Origin: Stieleria magnilauensis
GTDB taxonomy: Bacteria > Planctomycetota > Planctomycetia > Pirellulales > Pirellulaceae
Direction: 5' to 3'
DNA: 64,000 bases
Assembly (NCBI GenBank): GCA_007753675.1
Contig: CP036432.1
Coordinates: 4,190,394 to 4,254,393, forward strand
Position numbers and translations under genes: made by a program. The first letter of the stretch is position 1. Each line of letters opens with the position of its first letter. Under the pieces are notes generated by a model. It did no database searches. It saw only the letters and a program-made list of their open reading frames with translations, and was not told where the DNA came from. Shown one piece after another: positions 1 to 9,016 of the stretch.

Positions 1-396
1 TGCTTGTCTCGACGCGACGGCTGTTTGCGGCTGATGCGTGAGATCACCAGCCGCGGAGATTTCGTCCCCGACGCGACCTGGCTGATCCGCGCACTCGAAA
101 CGAACCCGAAAACCGGCGCGGTCCAGCCCTACGCCGTGGGAACCATTCAGGGACTTTCCACCGAAGGCTGGGGCTCGATCCAAAATGTCGGAATCGATCC
201 GGCGCATCGAGGCAGAGGCTTGGGATCGATTCTGCTGTCCAAGGCTGCGACCGGTTTTCGCGCCGTCGGCTTGGAGCGGATGCACCTGGAAGTCACGACG
301 GAGAACACCGGCGCGGTGCGGTTGTACGAACGACTGGGATTCAAGCGGTCCAGTGTCGTCTACAAGGCGGCGGAAGTCGCCGGGGCGAACGCCTAG
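1..396 (+). CDS. GNAT family N-acetyltransferase (5' end outside window)
   Basis: The frame is open from the first base, so the gene starts upstream of the window and only the C-terminal half of the acetyltransferase fold is visible. The acetyl-CoA binding loop is recognisable as IDPAHRGRGLGSILL (about residues 64-78 of the visible part), followed by the late-fold motif NTGAVRLYERLGF that ends most GNAT domains. The family moves an acetyl group from acetyl-CoA to an amine; the substrate cannot be read from this fragment. The TAG stop lies at the edge of a palindromic repeat element. The family call is firm; the specific function is unknown. Confidence 0.85.
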   Translation, partial: CLSRRDGCLRLMREITSRGDFVPDATWLIRALETNPKTGAVQPYAVGTIQGLSTEGWGSIQNVGIDPAHRGRGLGSILLSKAATGFRAVGLERMHLEVTTENTGAVRLYERLGFKRSSVVYKAAEVAGANA

Positions 397-525
397 TACT
401 CCGCCGCAGCTTGGTTTTGGGTAGGCGGTAGGGGACGAGGCGACGAGTCCTTGCCAATCTGCCGACTACACAGGACTCGTCGCCTCGCCCACTACCCGAA
501 AATTGAGCTGCGATAGACTACTCGT
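394..525. repeat. Palindromic intergenic element, family A copy 1
   Basis: Arms GTAGGGGACGAGG (428-440) and CCTCGCCCACTAC (483-495) pair, and the pairing extends inward through GCGACGAGTCC and outward through a CAGCT/AGCTG block to TAGT-like ends. The same inner sequence, with the same spacer text around GCCGACTACA, recurs at 15773-15840. It fills the convergent gap between the acetyltransferase stop and the stop of the next gene. It looks like a small non-autonomous palindromic element; no target duplication was evident. Confidence 0.65.
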
Positions 526-2788
526 TTCTGAGGATCCACCAGATCCGGCTGAGCGCCGATTCTCGGCTCCTGGATTCTTCTTTCAACCGGTTTGCCGCCG
601 CGGTGATTTCCGGCGTGACACGGTTGCGACCGGACAGGTAGACCAAGTGCTGGACTTGCAACTCGAAATCGTCGATCGAACGCAACCACGAAACCGGCAA
701 CGCGGCTTCGTCACCGGGAAAGTCGACGCTCAATTGTTGCAAGAAACTCGACGCATTTTCCGCATCGACCTCGGCAAGCGATTTGGGCGATCGCCGAGGA
801 CCATCGATCGGTTGAGCCAGGATGGCGCCCTGGTCGTCCGGGCTGAATTGCCCCCCGACACGACGCATGGCAACTTCGACACGCTGATCCAATGAAGAGG
901 TCGGAGTTTGAATCGCAGCCGCGAAGGCTTGAACCAACTCCAACGCTTCCTTTCGCTCCTGCTCGGATGACGTCAACATCGCATCGCCTTGCAGAACATT
1001 GGGTACGCTGCGGTGGGCCATCGGGGACGCGATGATCAGCGCCAACGTTCTGGCGACATCGAAGTCATTGGCCTTCAAGTCGTCGGCGAGTTGCCTGTGC
1101 AAGCGATCCAGGTTTCCATCGACCGGAGGCGCGAAGGCGTCCACGGGAGACGGTTTCAGGGGGCGGCCGTGAACCAATTGCCAAAGCGAGTCCACCAAGC
1201 TGTCGGCCAGCACGTCGCTGCCGACGAGCGTCTTGGTCCAGGTTTGGAAGTCTTCCATTTGCTCGGTCGACTGCAACAGGTACTTGCTGACCTTCGGAAC
1301 CGCCATGCGTTGACGCCCATCTAACAGTTCATAAAACGTCGGCTTGAGCGTCGCCGGTTGCGCGGCCACGACCCAACGATTGTCCTGTCGACGAACGACG
1401 TTGCGGACCAGGGCGACGAACGACCAATAATCATCTTGGGTCCCCGAACGACCGATGTGCGAATCATGGCATCGAACACAACGCATGTCGGCGTTGATGG
1501 AGATGCTGGCCAGGTGCGTGGCGATCCCTTCACTGCCACGACGCCCGATCGCTTGATACCACTGTCCGGATTGCTGATTGGACCCGTCGATCAACGAGAC
1601 CAGGGTGACGTCCAGCTTGGCTTTGCCGCTGACACTCTTGGATAACTCGTTGACCAGCCCGGCGTTCTCGGGGCGATCCATGACCGCGACACCATTGCCA
1701 GTGGTCAATGCGAGCCAGCGTTTAGAAATCTGTTCCGCGTTGGAGGCCTCGGCCAACAGATCACGGAGCTGTTGCGGATCGCGCAACGCTTGTTCGGAAA
1801 GCTTGATTCCCAATCGGGCATTCAAGCGGGCGGCGATTTCCGCCGGCGCGGCATCAGGCGTCGGCTGGATCCCAAGCGTCTGCCAGTAATCGCGGACCGT
1901 CGCAGCGGTTTCCGCCGCGACCCGGGTCACCGCTTGTGACTCCCCCGTAGACGGCGCTGGCGAGACCGAATCGGGAGCGGCCTCAGGCGACGGATCGGTG
2001 TTCGAAGCGATGTTGTGTGAGTCGAGTGGAATGCCGCGTGGCAGATCCGGTGTGTCGCTGTCGGACATCACAGGCGGGTTGTCGACCGGATCGACAATCG
2101 CGACTCGTGGGTCATCCGACGATGAGGATTCAACCAGCTCTGACGGAGACGGCTGGTCCGGAACATTTTCGGCCACGGTCAGACTTTGATCGTCCGGATC
2201 GTTCTGCAGGTCGTCCGGTCCGCTGAGGTAAACGACGGCCAGGAGACAAGCGGCGACGGCGATCAAGATCGAGACCAAACGCCCGATCGACAGCCCGCCA
2301 CCGGAGGCCTTGATCGGCGGCAGCGAAGGGCTGCTTTGCTTGGCCGCGTTGGGGGATTGGGCAAGGATCGGCGCGACCAGATCGGGCGGCGACTTGCGTT
2401 TCAGCGGGTTGACTGGGACAAATTCGGTCAGCAGCGCATCGACGACGGGATCGGCATCTTCGGCAAACTCATTGCGTTTACTGTCGGCCGACTCGGCAAG
2501 CCGTTGCAGGATCGTCGCGGTCAGATCGGGTGGGCACGATCGCGCGTTGTCTTCGCCAGGCAAAAACTCCGCCAACAAGGTGTCGACGACCGGATCCGCA
2601 TCGTCGTCGGTGTCGAGTGGTTGTTCGTGGTTGGCGGCGGCCAGCTGCGCGAGAATGCTAGCCGACAAGTCGGGCGGCTGCTTGCGTTTGCTCGCATCGC
2701 TGGAGACAAATTCAGCCAACAACGCGTCGATCAACGGATCGGCATCGCTGCGTGCTTCGTGCGGCAGTTGGCTTGCGGATTGGGTCAT
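518..2788 (-). CDS. Membrane-anchored DUF1549-like protein with cytochrome-c-type motif; probable partner of the ECF sigma factor
   Basis: 756 residues. The N-terminal 150 residues hold three spaced copies of a motif built as DP-hydrophobic-DALLAEF ... PPDL-xA-x-IL (about residues 17-50, 62-97 and 111-146). A single membrane segment follows near 172-190 (ILIAVAACLLAVVYL), then a Pro/Ser-rich linker, then a DUF1549-like domain with CVRCH near residue 440, which fits covalent haem attachment. The start codon overlaps the stop of the sigma-factor gene by 4 bases (ATGA), so the two are translationally coupled. Seen: repeats, membrane segment, CxxCH. Inferred: the cytoplasmic repeats bind the sigma factor and the outer domain senses. 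It is not a classical zinc anti-sigma protein; that role is a guess from position and topology. Confidence 0.7.
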   Translation of the reverse strand: MTQSASQLPHEARSDADPLIDALLAEFVSSDASKRKQPPDLSASILAQLAAANHEQPLDTDDDADPVVDTLLAEFLPGEDNARSCPPDLTATILQRLAESADSKRNEFAEDADPVVDALLTEFVPVNPLKRKSPPDLVAPILAQSPNAAKQSSPSLPPIKASGGGLSIGRLVSILIAVAACLLAVVYLSGPDDLQNDPDDQSLTVAENVPDQPSPSELVESSSSDDPRVAIVDPVDNPPVMSDSDTPDLPRGIPLDSHNIASNTDPSPEAAPDSVSPAPSTGESQAVTRVAAETAATVRDYWQTLGIQPTPDAAPAEIAARLNARLGIKLSEQALRDPQQLRDLLAEASNAEQISKRWLALTTGNGVAVMDRPENAGLVNELSKSVSGKAKLDVTLVSLIDGSNQQSGQWYQAIGRRGSEGIATHLASISINADMRCVRCHDSHIGRSGTQDDYWSFVALVRNVVRRQDNRWVVAAQPATLKPTFYELLDGRQRMAVPKVSKYLLQSTEQMEDFQTWTKTLVGSDVLADSLVDSLWQLVHGRPLKPSPVDAFAPPVDGNLDRLHRQLADDLKANDFDVARTLALIIASPMAHRSVPNVLQGDAMLTSSEQERKEALELVQAFAAAIQTPTSSLDQRVEVAMRRVGGQFSPDDQGAILAQPIDGPRRSPKSLAEVDAENASSFLQQLSVDFPGDEAALPVSWLRSIDDFELQVQHLVYLSGRNRVTPEITAAANRLKEESRSRESALSRIWWILRNE

Positions 2789-3453
2789 GGTTCGTTTTGA
2801 AGCTGCAATTTCTCTTCGACACAGTTTCGCAGCTGTTGTTTGGCTCGCTGCATCAAGTTTCGGGCTCCGTGATCGGTGATGCCCAGGGCTTCACCGATCT
2901 CGACTCGGCTGGCGCTGGAATCGAACCTCATTCGCAAGGCGATTTGAGCCCGTTCGGTTAGTTTTTCAAAACACTGTTGAAGGGCCTCCACGGCGGCGTC
3001 GCCGGTGAGATCCTTTCCCGCCCATCGGTCCCAAGTTTCGTCGAGCAACTCGGGTTCTCCGGTGGTCTGAACGCGTCCCAGTTTGCGGTGCCTGGAGACG
3101 AGCAGGTTGTAGGCGGTTCGCCGCAAGTAGCCTGCCGTCGCGCTGTCGTTGTGCTGGACAAAATCAGGGCGCCGGAGCACACGCAAGAAGGTTTCTTGCG
3201 TCAAATCATCGGCGGTCGCGTCGTCGCATCCGAGCATTCGCAGGTAGCGCCACACGCCACGTTGGTGTCGTTGGATGAGCGTGGCCGGGTCGAGGGTTTC
3301 CGCTTCGGCCGACGGTCCATCAAACGCAGTTTCCTCGTCGACGTTGCCCTCGGGCATCGAATCGTCGGGAACATCGTTTGACTGGGTCATCGAGACGGTA
3401 CTCGGCCCGGTCGAGCTTGGCGTCTGTCCGCCTAGACTGCCTTCATCCACCAA
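2785..3453 (-). CDS. ECF-type RNA polymerase sigma factor
   Basis: 222 residues. Sigma-70 region 2 is visible at about 70-125 (GVWRYLRMLGCDDATADDL, then the QETFLRVL helix) and region 4 at about 175-215 (RVEIGEALGITDHGARNLM). A Met at residue 22 (codon ending at 3390) is an alternative start, because the first 60 residues are acidic and low in structure. Only 3 bases separate its start from the upstream DUF1501 stop, and its stop overlaps the start of the membrane partner. It therefore belongs to a four-gene operon. The family is clear; the regulon is unknown. Confidence 0.9.
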   Translation of the reverse strand: MVDEGSLGGQTPSSTGPSTVSMTQSNDVPDDSMPEGNVDEETAFDGPSAEAETLDPATLIQRHQRGVWRYLRMLGCDDATADDLTQETFLRVLRRPDFVQHNDSATAGYLRRTAYNLLVSRHRKLGRVQTTGEPELLDETWDRWAGKDLTGDAAVEALQQCFEKLTERAQIALRMRFDSSASRVEIGEALGITDHGARNLMQRAKQQLRNCVEEKLQLQNEP

Positions 3454-3456
3454 TCA

Positions 3457-4731
3457 TCAAGCCACCAATTCGCTTATCACTTTTCCACCATTGGCAATTT
3501 TCATCGGTCGTCGATTTTTGCTCATGAACGTGGTGTCGAGACTAATGCTGAGTCCCTTGCAGACGGTCGCCATCAAGTCTTCACTACTGAACGGCTCGGA
3601 TTCAACCGCCGTTCCGTCGCTGCTGGTTTCACCGACGGCCAATCCGCCTTGGATGCCTGCACCGCCGACGACGCAGGACCAGGACCGTGCCCAGTGGTCT
3701 CGCCCGGCGTTCTGATTGATCCGCGGTGTTCGTCCAAATTCTCCCATCCAAATGATCGCGGTGTCTTGCAACAAACCGCGTTGTTCCAGGTCCTCGACCA
3801 GGGCGCTCATCGCCTTGTCCAGTTGCGGCAACTTCGTGTCCGCCAAGGTTTGGTGAACGTTGTTGTGCAGGTCCCAGCCACCCAAGTCGACTTCGATAAA
3901 CGGGACACCGCCCTCGACCAAGCGTCTGGCCAACAGACAACCTTGGCCAAACCCGTTGGTCCCATAACGTTCTTTCGTCTTCTCGTCTTCCTTCTCGACA
4001 CGGAAAGCTTCCATTTGACTGCTGGTCATCAAGTCAAACGTCTTCTTGAGCACCTTGCCGTGCTCGCCGGCGGGAAGATCACGCGTCCGGTTGGCGAAAC
4101 CGCTTTCGATTTCCTGCAGGGCGGCCATCCGTTGACGTAATCGCATCCCGTCTAACTTCATGTCCAAATTGCGAATCCGTCCGCTGCTGGTGACGGCAAA
4201 GGGAGACCACGCCATCCCCAAGAATCCCGGACCCGCGCTGGCACCGCCGATGGTGACAAACGGAGGGATCTCCAGCTCGGGACGCTGCGACATCAACTCA
4301 TGAGCGACGACGGCACCATAGCTGGGGTGTTCGATATTGGGGTTGGGGACGAAGCCGGTATGCATGTAGTAGCGGCCACGATTGTGGTCGGCTTCGCGGG
4401 TCGACATGCTGCGAACGATCGACAGATTGTGCATCTGTTTGGCGACCATCGGCAGATGCTCACAAATCTGCATGTCGCCGGTTGTCGAGATCGGTTGAAA
4501 CGGACCACCGGTGGGCGCGCCTGGCTTCAGGTCCCACATGTCGATCGTCGGCGGGCCACCCCCCATCCAAAGCATGATCGCCGATTTCCGATTGCGACGC
4601 ATCTCTTCGGCGTTGGCTGCAATGGCACCACCCATCGTCAGCGCCGCCGAGGCGGCAGCACTGGAACCCGCCAAGTGGTTCATGAAGTGTCGGCGGCTCA
4701 TCCCGCTGGGAGTTTTCCAAGGTGAAATCAT
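3457..4731 (-). CDS. DUF1501 domain protein, Tat-exported
   Basis: 424 residues. It begins with a Tat-type signal (SRRHFMNHLAGSSAAASAAL) and has the conserved DUF1501 features MLWMGGGPPTIDMWDLKP near residue 52 and GEFGRTPRINQNAGRDHW near 345. The fold is related to sulfatases and alkaline phosphatases, but no activity has been shown for most members. In planctomycetes it nearly always follows a DUF1549/DUF1553 gene, as here (82-base gap). The unusual part is the direct continuation into a sigma-factor gene. Length is typical for the family. Confidence 0.9.
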   Translation of the reverse strand: MISPWKTPSGMSRRHFMNHLAGSSAAASAALTMGGAIAANAEEMRRNRKSAIMLWMGGGPPTIDMWDLKPGAPTGGPFQPISTTGDMQICEHLPMVAKQMHNLSIVRSMSTREADHNRGRYYMHTGFVPNPNIEHPSYGAVVAHELMSQRPELEIPPFVTIGGASAGPGFLGMAWSPFAVTSSGRIRNLDMKLDGMRLRQRMAALQEIESGFANRTRDLPAGEHGKVLKKTFDLMTSSQMEAFRVEKEDEKTKERYGTNGFGQGCLLARRLVEGGVPFIEVDLGGWDLHNNVHQTLADTKLPQLDKAMSALVEDLEQRGLLQDTAIIWMGEFGRTPRINQNAGRDHWARSWSCVVGGAGIQGGLAVGETSSDGTAVESEPFSSEDLMATVCKGLSISLDTTFMSKNRRPMKIANGGKVISELVA

Positions 4732-4813
4732 TGCGATTGCCTATCGAAGAATTCGGTTTCGAAGGAAGTGTTGTCAGATTGGTAACGTTTGAGAACCGCG
4801 ATTGAACCCAAGC

Positions 4814-6490
4814 TCAATGCTGCATGATGAATTCATTGCTGTTGAGAATCGCCCACCAGACGTCCTGCAACATCTCGATCTCCTTGCCGCCACGGGCACG
4901 GTAGAGTTCACCGGCCAATGCGACTTCCCGCTTCGTCGGCTGTCGTGACAAGCCCGCCTTGTACAGTAGGTTTAATCGGTCACGGGTCGATTTGCCCGAC
5001 TGTGAAAGCCGATCCAGAAAGCTGCCCGGCTTCGTGCTCGTCGCGTTTTGTGTCAATTCGCCGTTGAACAACATCAACGCCTGGGGAATCGACCCGTCAA
5101 AGGTCGTCGCTTCGTCGCCTTCGTCGGTTCCAAAGGTCACCACGAATTGACGGAGCCATTCACGACGCTTTTTCTCCTGCTGCTCGTACGTGCCCGTGGC
5201 ATTGCCTCCGGAGGCGGAAACCAAGGACTGATACAGTTGCTCGGCACTCATCTGGCGGAGATAGAAGCGGGAGAACTTCGGCGTCTCGCCGATCGACGGA
5301 TCATCGATCTGGTTGTTGCTGCCCAACACCGCCGCCAGCGAATAGGGCCGGCTGAGCGTGAGCCAGGTGATCAAGTCTTTGACGTTGTAACTGGATCCGC
5401 GGAACGCATTGGCCAAATCATCCAGCAATTGGGGGTGCGTCGGGTTGTTGTGGGGGCCCATGTCATCGATGGGTTTGGTGAACCCGTATCCCAGGAACAT
5501 CGACCAGTAGCGATTGATCGCCATGCGGTCGAGCGACTGGCTGTCCATCATCAACCGCCCGAGTTCGTGGCGGCGATTGACGTCATCGACATATCCGCTT
5601 TTGGAAATCTCGGTGCCGTCGGTGAAAACCGGATAAGCGACTCGCGTCAGACCGTTCCGCATCTCGTAAAAGACCAACGCATCGTTCGGATCACCTGCTT
5701 CGCCGGCATAGTCCTCGCTGACCAATTCGGCGTAATCCACATCGCGCGTCCCGTCGACGAATCGGCGCAACGCACGCGTCTGTCGAAAGAACGAATTGAA
5801 CTCCCAAAACTTTTGTTGCTTCCAATCATTGAAGGGGTGATTGTGGCACTGCGTGCATTGAACCTGTTGGCCGAGGAAGATCCGCGACACACTGCTTGCC
5901 GCCAACACCGCTTTCTCTTCGTTGACTTTGCCGACCAGGAAATTGACGGCTCCATTGAATCCAGGTGCCCCGGGCTTGGTCGCTCCCTCGGCGGTCACCA
6001 ATTCATAGACCATTCGGTCGTAAGACTTGTTCTCGGCGAACGAGTCTCGCAGGTACTTCATCATGCCGTCGCGATTGGTCAGATCACGCCGGTCCATGCC
6101 CCCGCCGCGGCCGATCAACAGATTGCTCCAAACCGTGGCCCAATGGTTCGCATACTCTTCGGTGTAACGATCGTCATGCAACAAACGATCGACCAGCTTC
6201 GCACGACGGTTGCCGCCACGGTCGGCTGCAAATTCCTGTTGTTCTTCCAGGCTGGGAATGCGGCCGATAATGTCCAAGAACACCCGCCGACACCAAACCG
6301 CATCGTCCGCCTCCTTGGCCGGCGTGATCTCATAATCCGCCCACCCCTGCTCGATCGCATCATTGATCATCGCGATCTGGGGAGGCACGACGCTCTGCGC
6401 TCGCGCCAGCGAAGCAAACGCGATCATCAAAATCATCAGACCACCCAAAGAACGCGTCAGACGCGACAGGAAGATTGATTTTGGTGCCAT
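4814..6490 (-). CDS. DUF1549/DUF1553 (PSD1-type) secreted protein with CxxCH motif
   Basis: 558 residues when started at the Met that opens a signal peptide (MAPKSIFLSRL ... ARAQS); an upstream in-frame Met at 6574 would put 28 extra residues before the signal and is less likely. The N-terminal half is DUF1549 (AIEQGWADYEITPAKEADD, then VWCRRVFLDIIGRIPS), with CTQCHNHPFNDWKQ near residue 260. The C-terminal half is DUF1553 (RHELGRLMMDSQSLDRMAIN; GYGFTKPIDDMGPHNNPTHP). The family is very abundant in planctomycetes and is thought to act in the periplasm; the CxxCH suggests a c-type haem. First gene of the operon with DUF1501, sigma factor and sigma partner. Confidence 0.88.
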   Translation of the reverse strand: MAPKSIFLSRLTRSLGGLMILMIAFASLARAQSVVPPQIAMINDAIEQGWADYEITPAKEADDAVWCRRVFLDIIGRIPSLEEQQEFAADRGGNRRAKLVDRLLHDDRYTEEYANHWATVWSNLLIGRGGGMDRRDLTNRDGMMKYLRDSFAENKSYDRMVYELVTAEGATKPGAPGFNGAVNFLVGKVNEEKAVLAASSVSRIFLGQQVQCTQCHNHPFNDWKQQKFWEFNSFFRQTRALRRFVDGTRDVDYAELVSEDYAGEAGDPNDALVFYEMRNGLTRVAYPVFTDGTEISKSGYVDDVNRRHELGRLMMDSQSLDRMAINRYWSMFLGYGFTKPIDDMGPHNNPTHPQLLDDLANAFRGSSYNVKDLITWLTLSRPYSLAAVLGSNNQIDDPSIGETPKFSRFYLRQMSAEQLYQSLVSASGGNATGTYEQQEKKRREWLRQFVVTFGTDEGDEATTFDGSIPQALMLFNGELTQNATSTKPGSFLDRLSQSGKSTRDRLNLLYKAGLSRQPTKREVALAGELYRARGGKEIEMLQDVWWAILNSNEFIMQH

Positions 6491-7574
6491 GTACTGAAAC
6501 CTAAACTGCTCGAGCAAACGGATGGGGTGCCCCGGTAACGGGTCGATGCGGTGAGTGCGATTCGCCCTATCCATGAAACGAAATGTCGGCGCGGTGGTAC
6601 CTGATCAAGTGTCAGATTTGTCACACATTGGGAGAATCGGTCGCAGCAGCACAGATGTGTTCAGTAATGGTACCCGGTTGGACACAAAATCTTCCAGTAA
6701 TTCAGCACTTTTTGCGGCAAGCTGCACGAATCGACGGGCCAGAATCCCCCTGATGGTCTGCTGCGGTCCATCAGCTGGAAAACGATGGGCTCCAGCTGTC
6801 TCACTCTGCGACGCGACCGAGCCGCAGATGGCATGATCAAGGGCATCAATCAATGGATTGACCAGACGTGTCACCAGCGTTGCGATGCTGGTCGAATCAG
6901 CCACCAGATTGGCTCAGCCACCCGATGGGCGGTCTCAACCATGTGCCATTTCAGGGAGTTTGAAATGCCGGAACTTTATCGCGGACTTGAGCATCCCTAT
7001 TGTCAGCCATTTGATCCCGGTGCGGGAGCACTGCCCCCCCGCGTGACCCGCCGCACCGACGGGAATCTTGAATGCAGGGAGCGGTGGGTGGGGACCGCCC
7101 CAGCGGTGGCAGTCGGCTTGGAGGCGGGCTGGCTGATCGCAAAGAAGCCGGACGCCGCTGATGCGAAAACCGACGACGCGAAAACCGACGACGCGTCACC
7201 ACGCTGTCTACAACTGGCAACCGGACAATGGTGCCTCCCGATTTGGGCGACCTGGTTTCCCAGCCCCGGTCCGGCTGTGATCTATGCGTCTGATCTGGGT
7301 TACCGGATCGGTCAATCGGTCGAAATCATTTATCTGCAACGCGACCGACAAAACGAGACAGTGCCGAGATTGCAATCATGAAAATCTGGATCGCCGCCTG
7401 ATTCGCGCAGAAACCGGCGTTTGCCACGGTCCCTCGAACCGCTTTCTAAACTTTGCGCACACATTGTCTTCATGCTATCTTCATGGGCAATCGCATGGCA
7501 TCTTTTTGCAATCGCCTGGATGGCGACGGGTTTGCTATGATTTTCCCGAGAGATACCCCCCAGAGAATTGGGCA
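6491..7574. other. Long intergenic region, no convincing gene
   Basis: About 1.1 kb between divergent genes. One plus-strand frame from 6965 to 7381 contains a duplicated 15-base unit (GCGAAAACCGACGAC, 7157-7190) that would encode AKTDD twice. Its overall composition does not resemble neighbouring proteins and no domain can be recognised. The region must contain promoters for the minus-strand DUF1549 operon and for the plus-strand peptidase, but I cannot place them. Confidence 0.4.
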
Positions 7575-8489
7575 ATGGGAATGGACCTTTGGATCGCGAT
7601 CGGTTTTATCGCCACGGTCTCCACCCTCGCGTTTGTCGCGGGACGGCGACTGTCGCTATCGGTCTACCAGAACAAGCCCCTGCTGCTGGCCGAATGCTTG
7701 ATTTTTTCGCTGGTGTTCGCATTCGGTCTTGCCAATCGGTTGTCTTGGGCCCATGCCTTTCCCACGCCGGCAGCACTTTGTTGGGCAAATTGGGTGCCGG
7801 TGTTTTTGTCGTTTAGCGCCGGCTTGGCCTCCGAAGTGTCTGCGTTGCGAGCGGCGTGTCGGCACGGCGTCGCCGGGTTGATGGCGCTGCTTGCGATCGG
7901 GTTCTTGGTCTTGCCGGTGCTTCGCCCCCAATTGTTTCCGATCGAAGTGGACCGGGCGGCGACTTGGAAAGACGGAGTCTGCTTACAAAGTCATGAAGCC
8001 AGTTGCGGTCCCGCGGCCGCGGCGACATTACTTCACCAAACGGCGCTGACCACTTCGGCACGGTTGAGGTTCGCCGACGGACAGTGGGCTGGTGCACCGC
8101 TGGCGTCGGCCGAGCAATGGATGGCCGATGCATGTTTGACCAGCACCCAAGGGACGTCTTCACTGGGCTTGATTCGTGGATTGCGGATCGCCGTTGCCGA
8201 CAGTTCACAACAGGTCGAAGTCGCCGACCAGGATCCAACGCTGTGGCGGGCCCGAGGCCAATTGCCCAACGTGGCCGTCGTCCGCTTCAGTGATCATCCT
8301 CGGGCCGGCGGTCCGGTCCGCCGGTTGCTCGGGACCGATGGCGAAGGACACGCGGTCGTGGTGCATAGCCGATTGGCCGATGGGCGTTGGAGAGTCGCTG
8401 ACCCGGCGGTCGGCTGGCGTCTGTGGGATGACGAACACTTTCGTCGCGTATTCACCGGCGAAGCGATCTATCTTGCGACGCGTCGGTGA
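7575..8489 (+). CDS. C39-like cysteine peptidase with N-terminal membrane segments
   Basis: 304 residues from the ATG at 7575. An upstream in-frame start at 7284 would add 97 residues of atypical composition and is rejected. The first 125 residues contain about four hydrophobic segments (e.g. DLWIAIGFIATVSTLAFVAG, LLAIGFLVLPVL). The C-terminal part is a papain-like C39 fold: QSHEASCGPAAAATLL with the catalytic Cys near residue 144, and GEGHAVVVHSRLADGRWRVADPA with the His and following Asp. C39 peptidases cleave double-glycine leaders or act as cyclases. No exporter or leader peptide is beside it, so the substrate is unknown. Confidence 0.7.
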   Translation: MGMDLWIAIGFIATVSTLAFVAGRRLSLSVYQNKPLLLAECLIFSLVFAFGLANRLSWAHAFPTPAALCWANWVPVFLSFSAGLASEVSALRAACRHGVAGLMALLAIGFLVLPVLRPQLFPIEVDRAATWKDGVCLQSHEASCGPAAAATLLHQTALTTSARLRFADGQWAGAPLASAEQWMADACLTSTQGTSSLGLIRGLRIAVADSSQQVEVADQDPTLWRARGQLPNVAVVRFSDHPRAGGPVRRLLGTDGEGHAVVVHSRLADGRWRVADPAVGWRLWDDEHFRRVFTGEAIYLATRR

Positions 8490-8809
8490 ACGGCATCGAG
8501 CCCGAATGAGTTTTTGCGGAGGGCTTGAAGCAACTGTTCGATTTGCCGATGCGTTTGGTACGTCGTGCTGACGACCAGTCCGGGACGGTTGCCCGGGGCA
8601 GGCGACATCGTTGAACTGCCACCGAGCGACTCCCATTGGTCCGAGTGGATCGTGGTTTCGATCAGACTGATCAGGCTGTCAAAGTCTCCGCCAAGGCCGA
8701 TGCCTTCGAGCCAGTAAACGCGACCGAGCAAGTGTTCGTCGCCGTAGTCTTCGGCGACCACGGTATGAAGGTTGTCTTTTGAAATGCTCGTTTTTTCCCC
8801 GTTGAACAT
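8468..8809 (-). CDS. Small planctomycete protein with a secretin-like N-domain
   Basis: 113 residues. The central segment (DFDSLISLIETTIHSDQW, then ESLGGSSTM, then GLVVSTTYQTHRQIEQLLQAL) matches from memory a domain widespread in planctomycetes that resembles the short N-domain of secretins. Usually it is embedded in larger proteins; here it is alone. The 3' end overlaps the convergent peptidase gene by 22 bases. No signal peptide is visible. The domain resemblance is moderate; the function is unknown. Confidence 0.55.
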   Translation of the reverse strand: MFNGEKTSISKDNLHTVVAEDYGDEHLLGRVYWLEGIGLGGDFDSLISLIETTIHSDQWESLGGSSTMSPAPGNRPGLVVSTTYQTHRQIEQLLQALRKNSFGLDAVHRRVAR

Positions 8810-9016
8810 TCGTGCGACCGGATTCCGGGCCGAATCGCGTCACGTCGACGCCCCCTTTTCAGACCGATCGGACTACCCATGAAGGTCCGCAGTTGTTAAG
8901 GTACAACCATCGCGTCGCACACCGGCGGGCGGGTCGGTCTGGTTTGGTTCGAATCGGAACCGCTGGACCCGTTCGCCGGCGTGTGACATGGATGGCATGC
9001 AAGGCTGCATCAGACG

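Noticed and set aside
5048..6478. A 476-residue plus-strand open frame opposite the DUF1549/1553 gene
   Set aside because: It is rich in Arg, Gln and His without any domain, and lies exactly opposite a well-supported gene. Long antisense frames are expected at this G+C content.
6965..7381. Possible gene with AKTDD repeats
   Set aside because: No ribosome site, atypical composition, no domain, and the frame could be chance in a GC-rich region.
8946..8961. GGTTCGAATCGGAACC, resembling a tRNA T-arm
   Set aside because: No acceptor or anticodon arms could be built around it; it is only a short palindrome.
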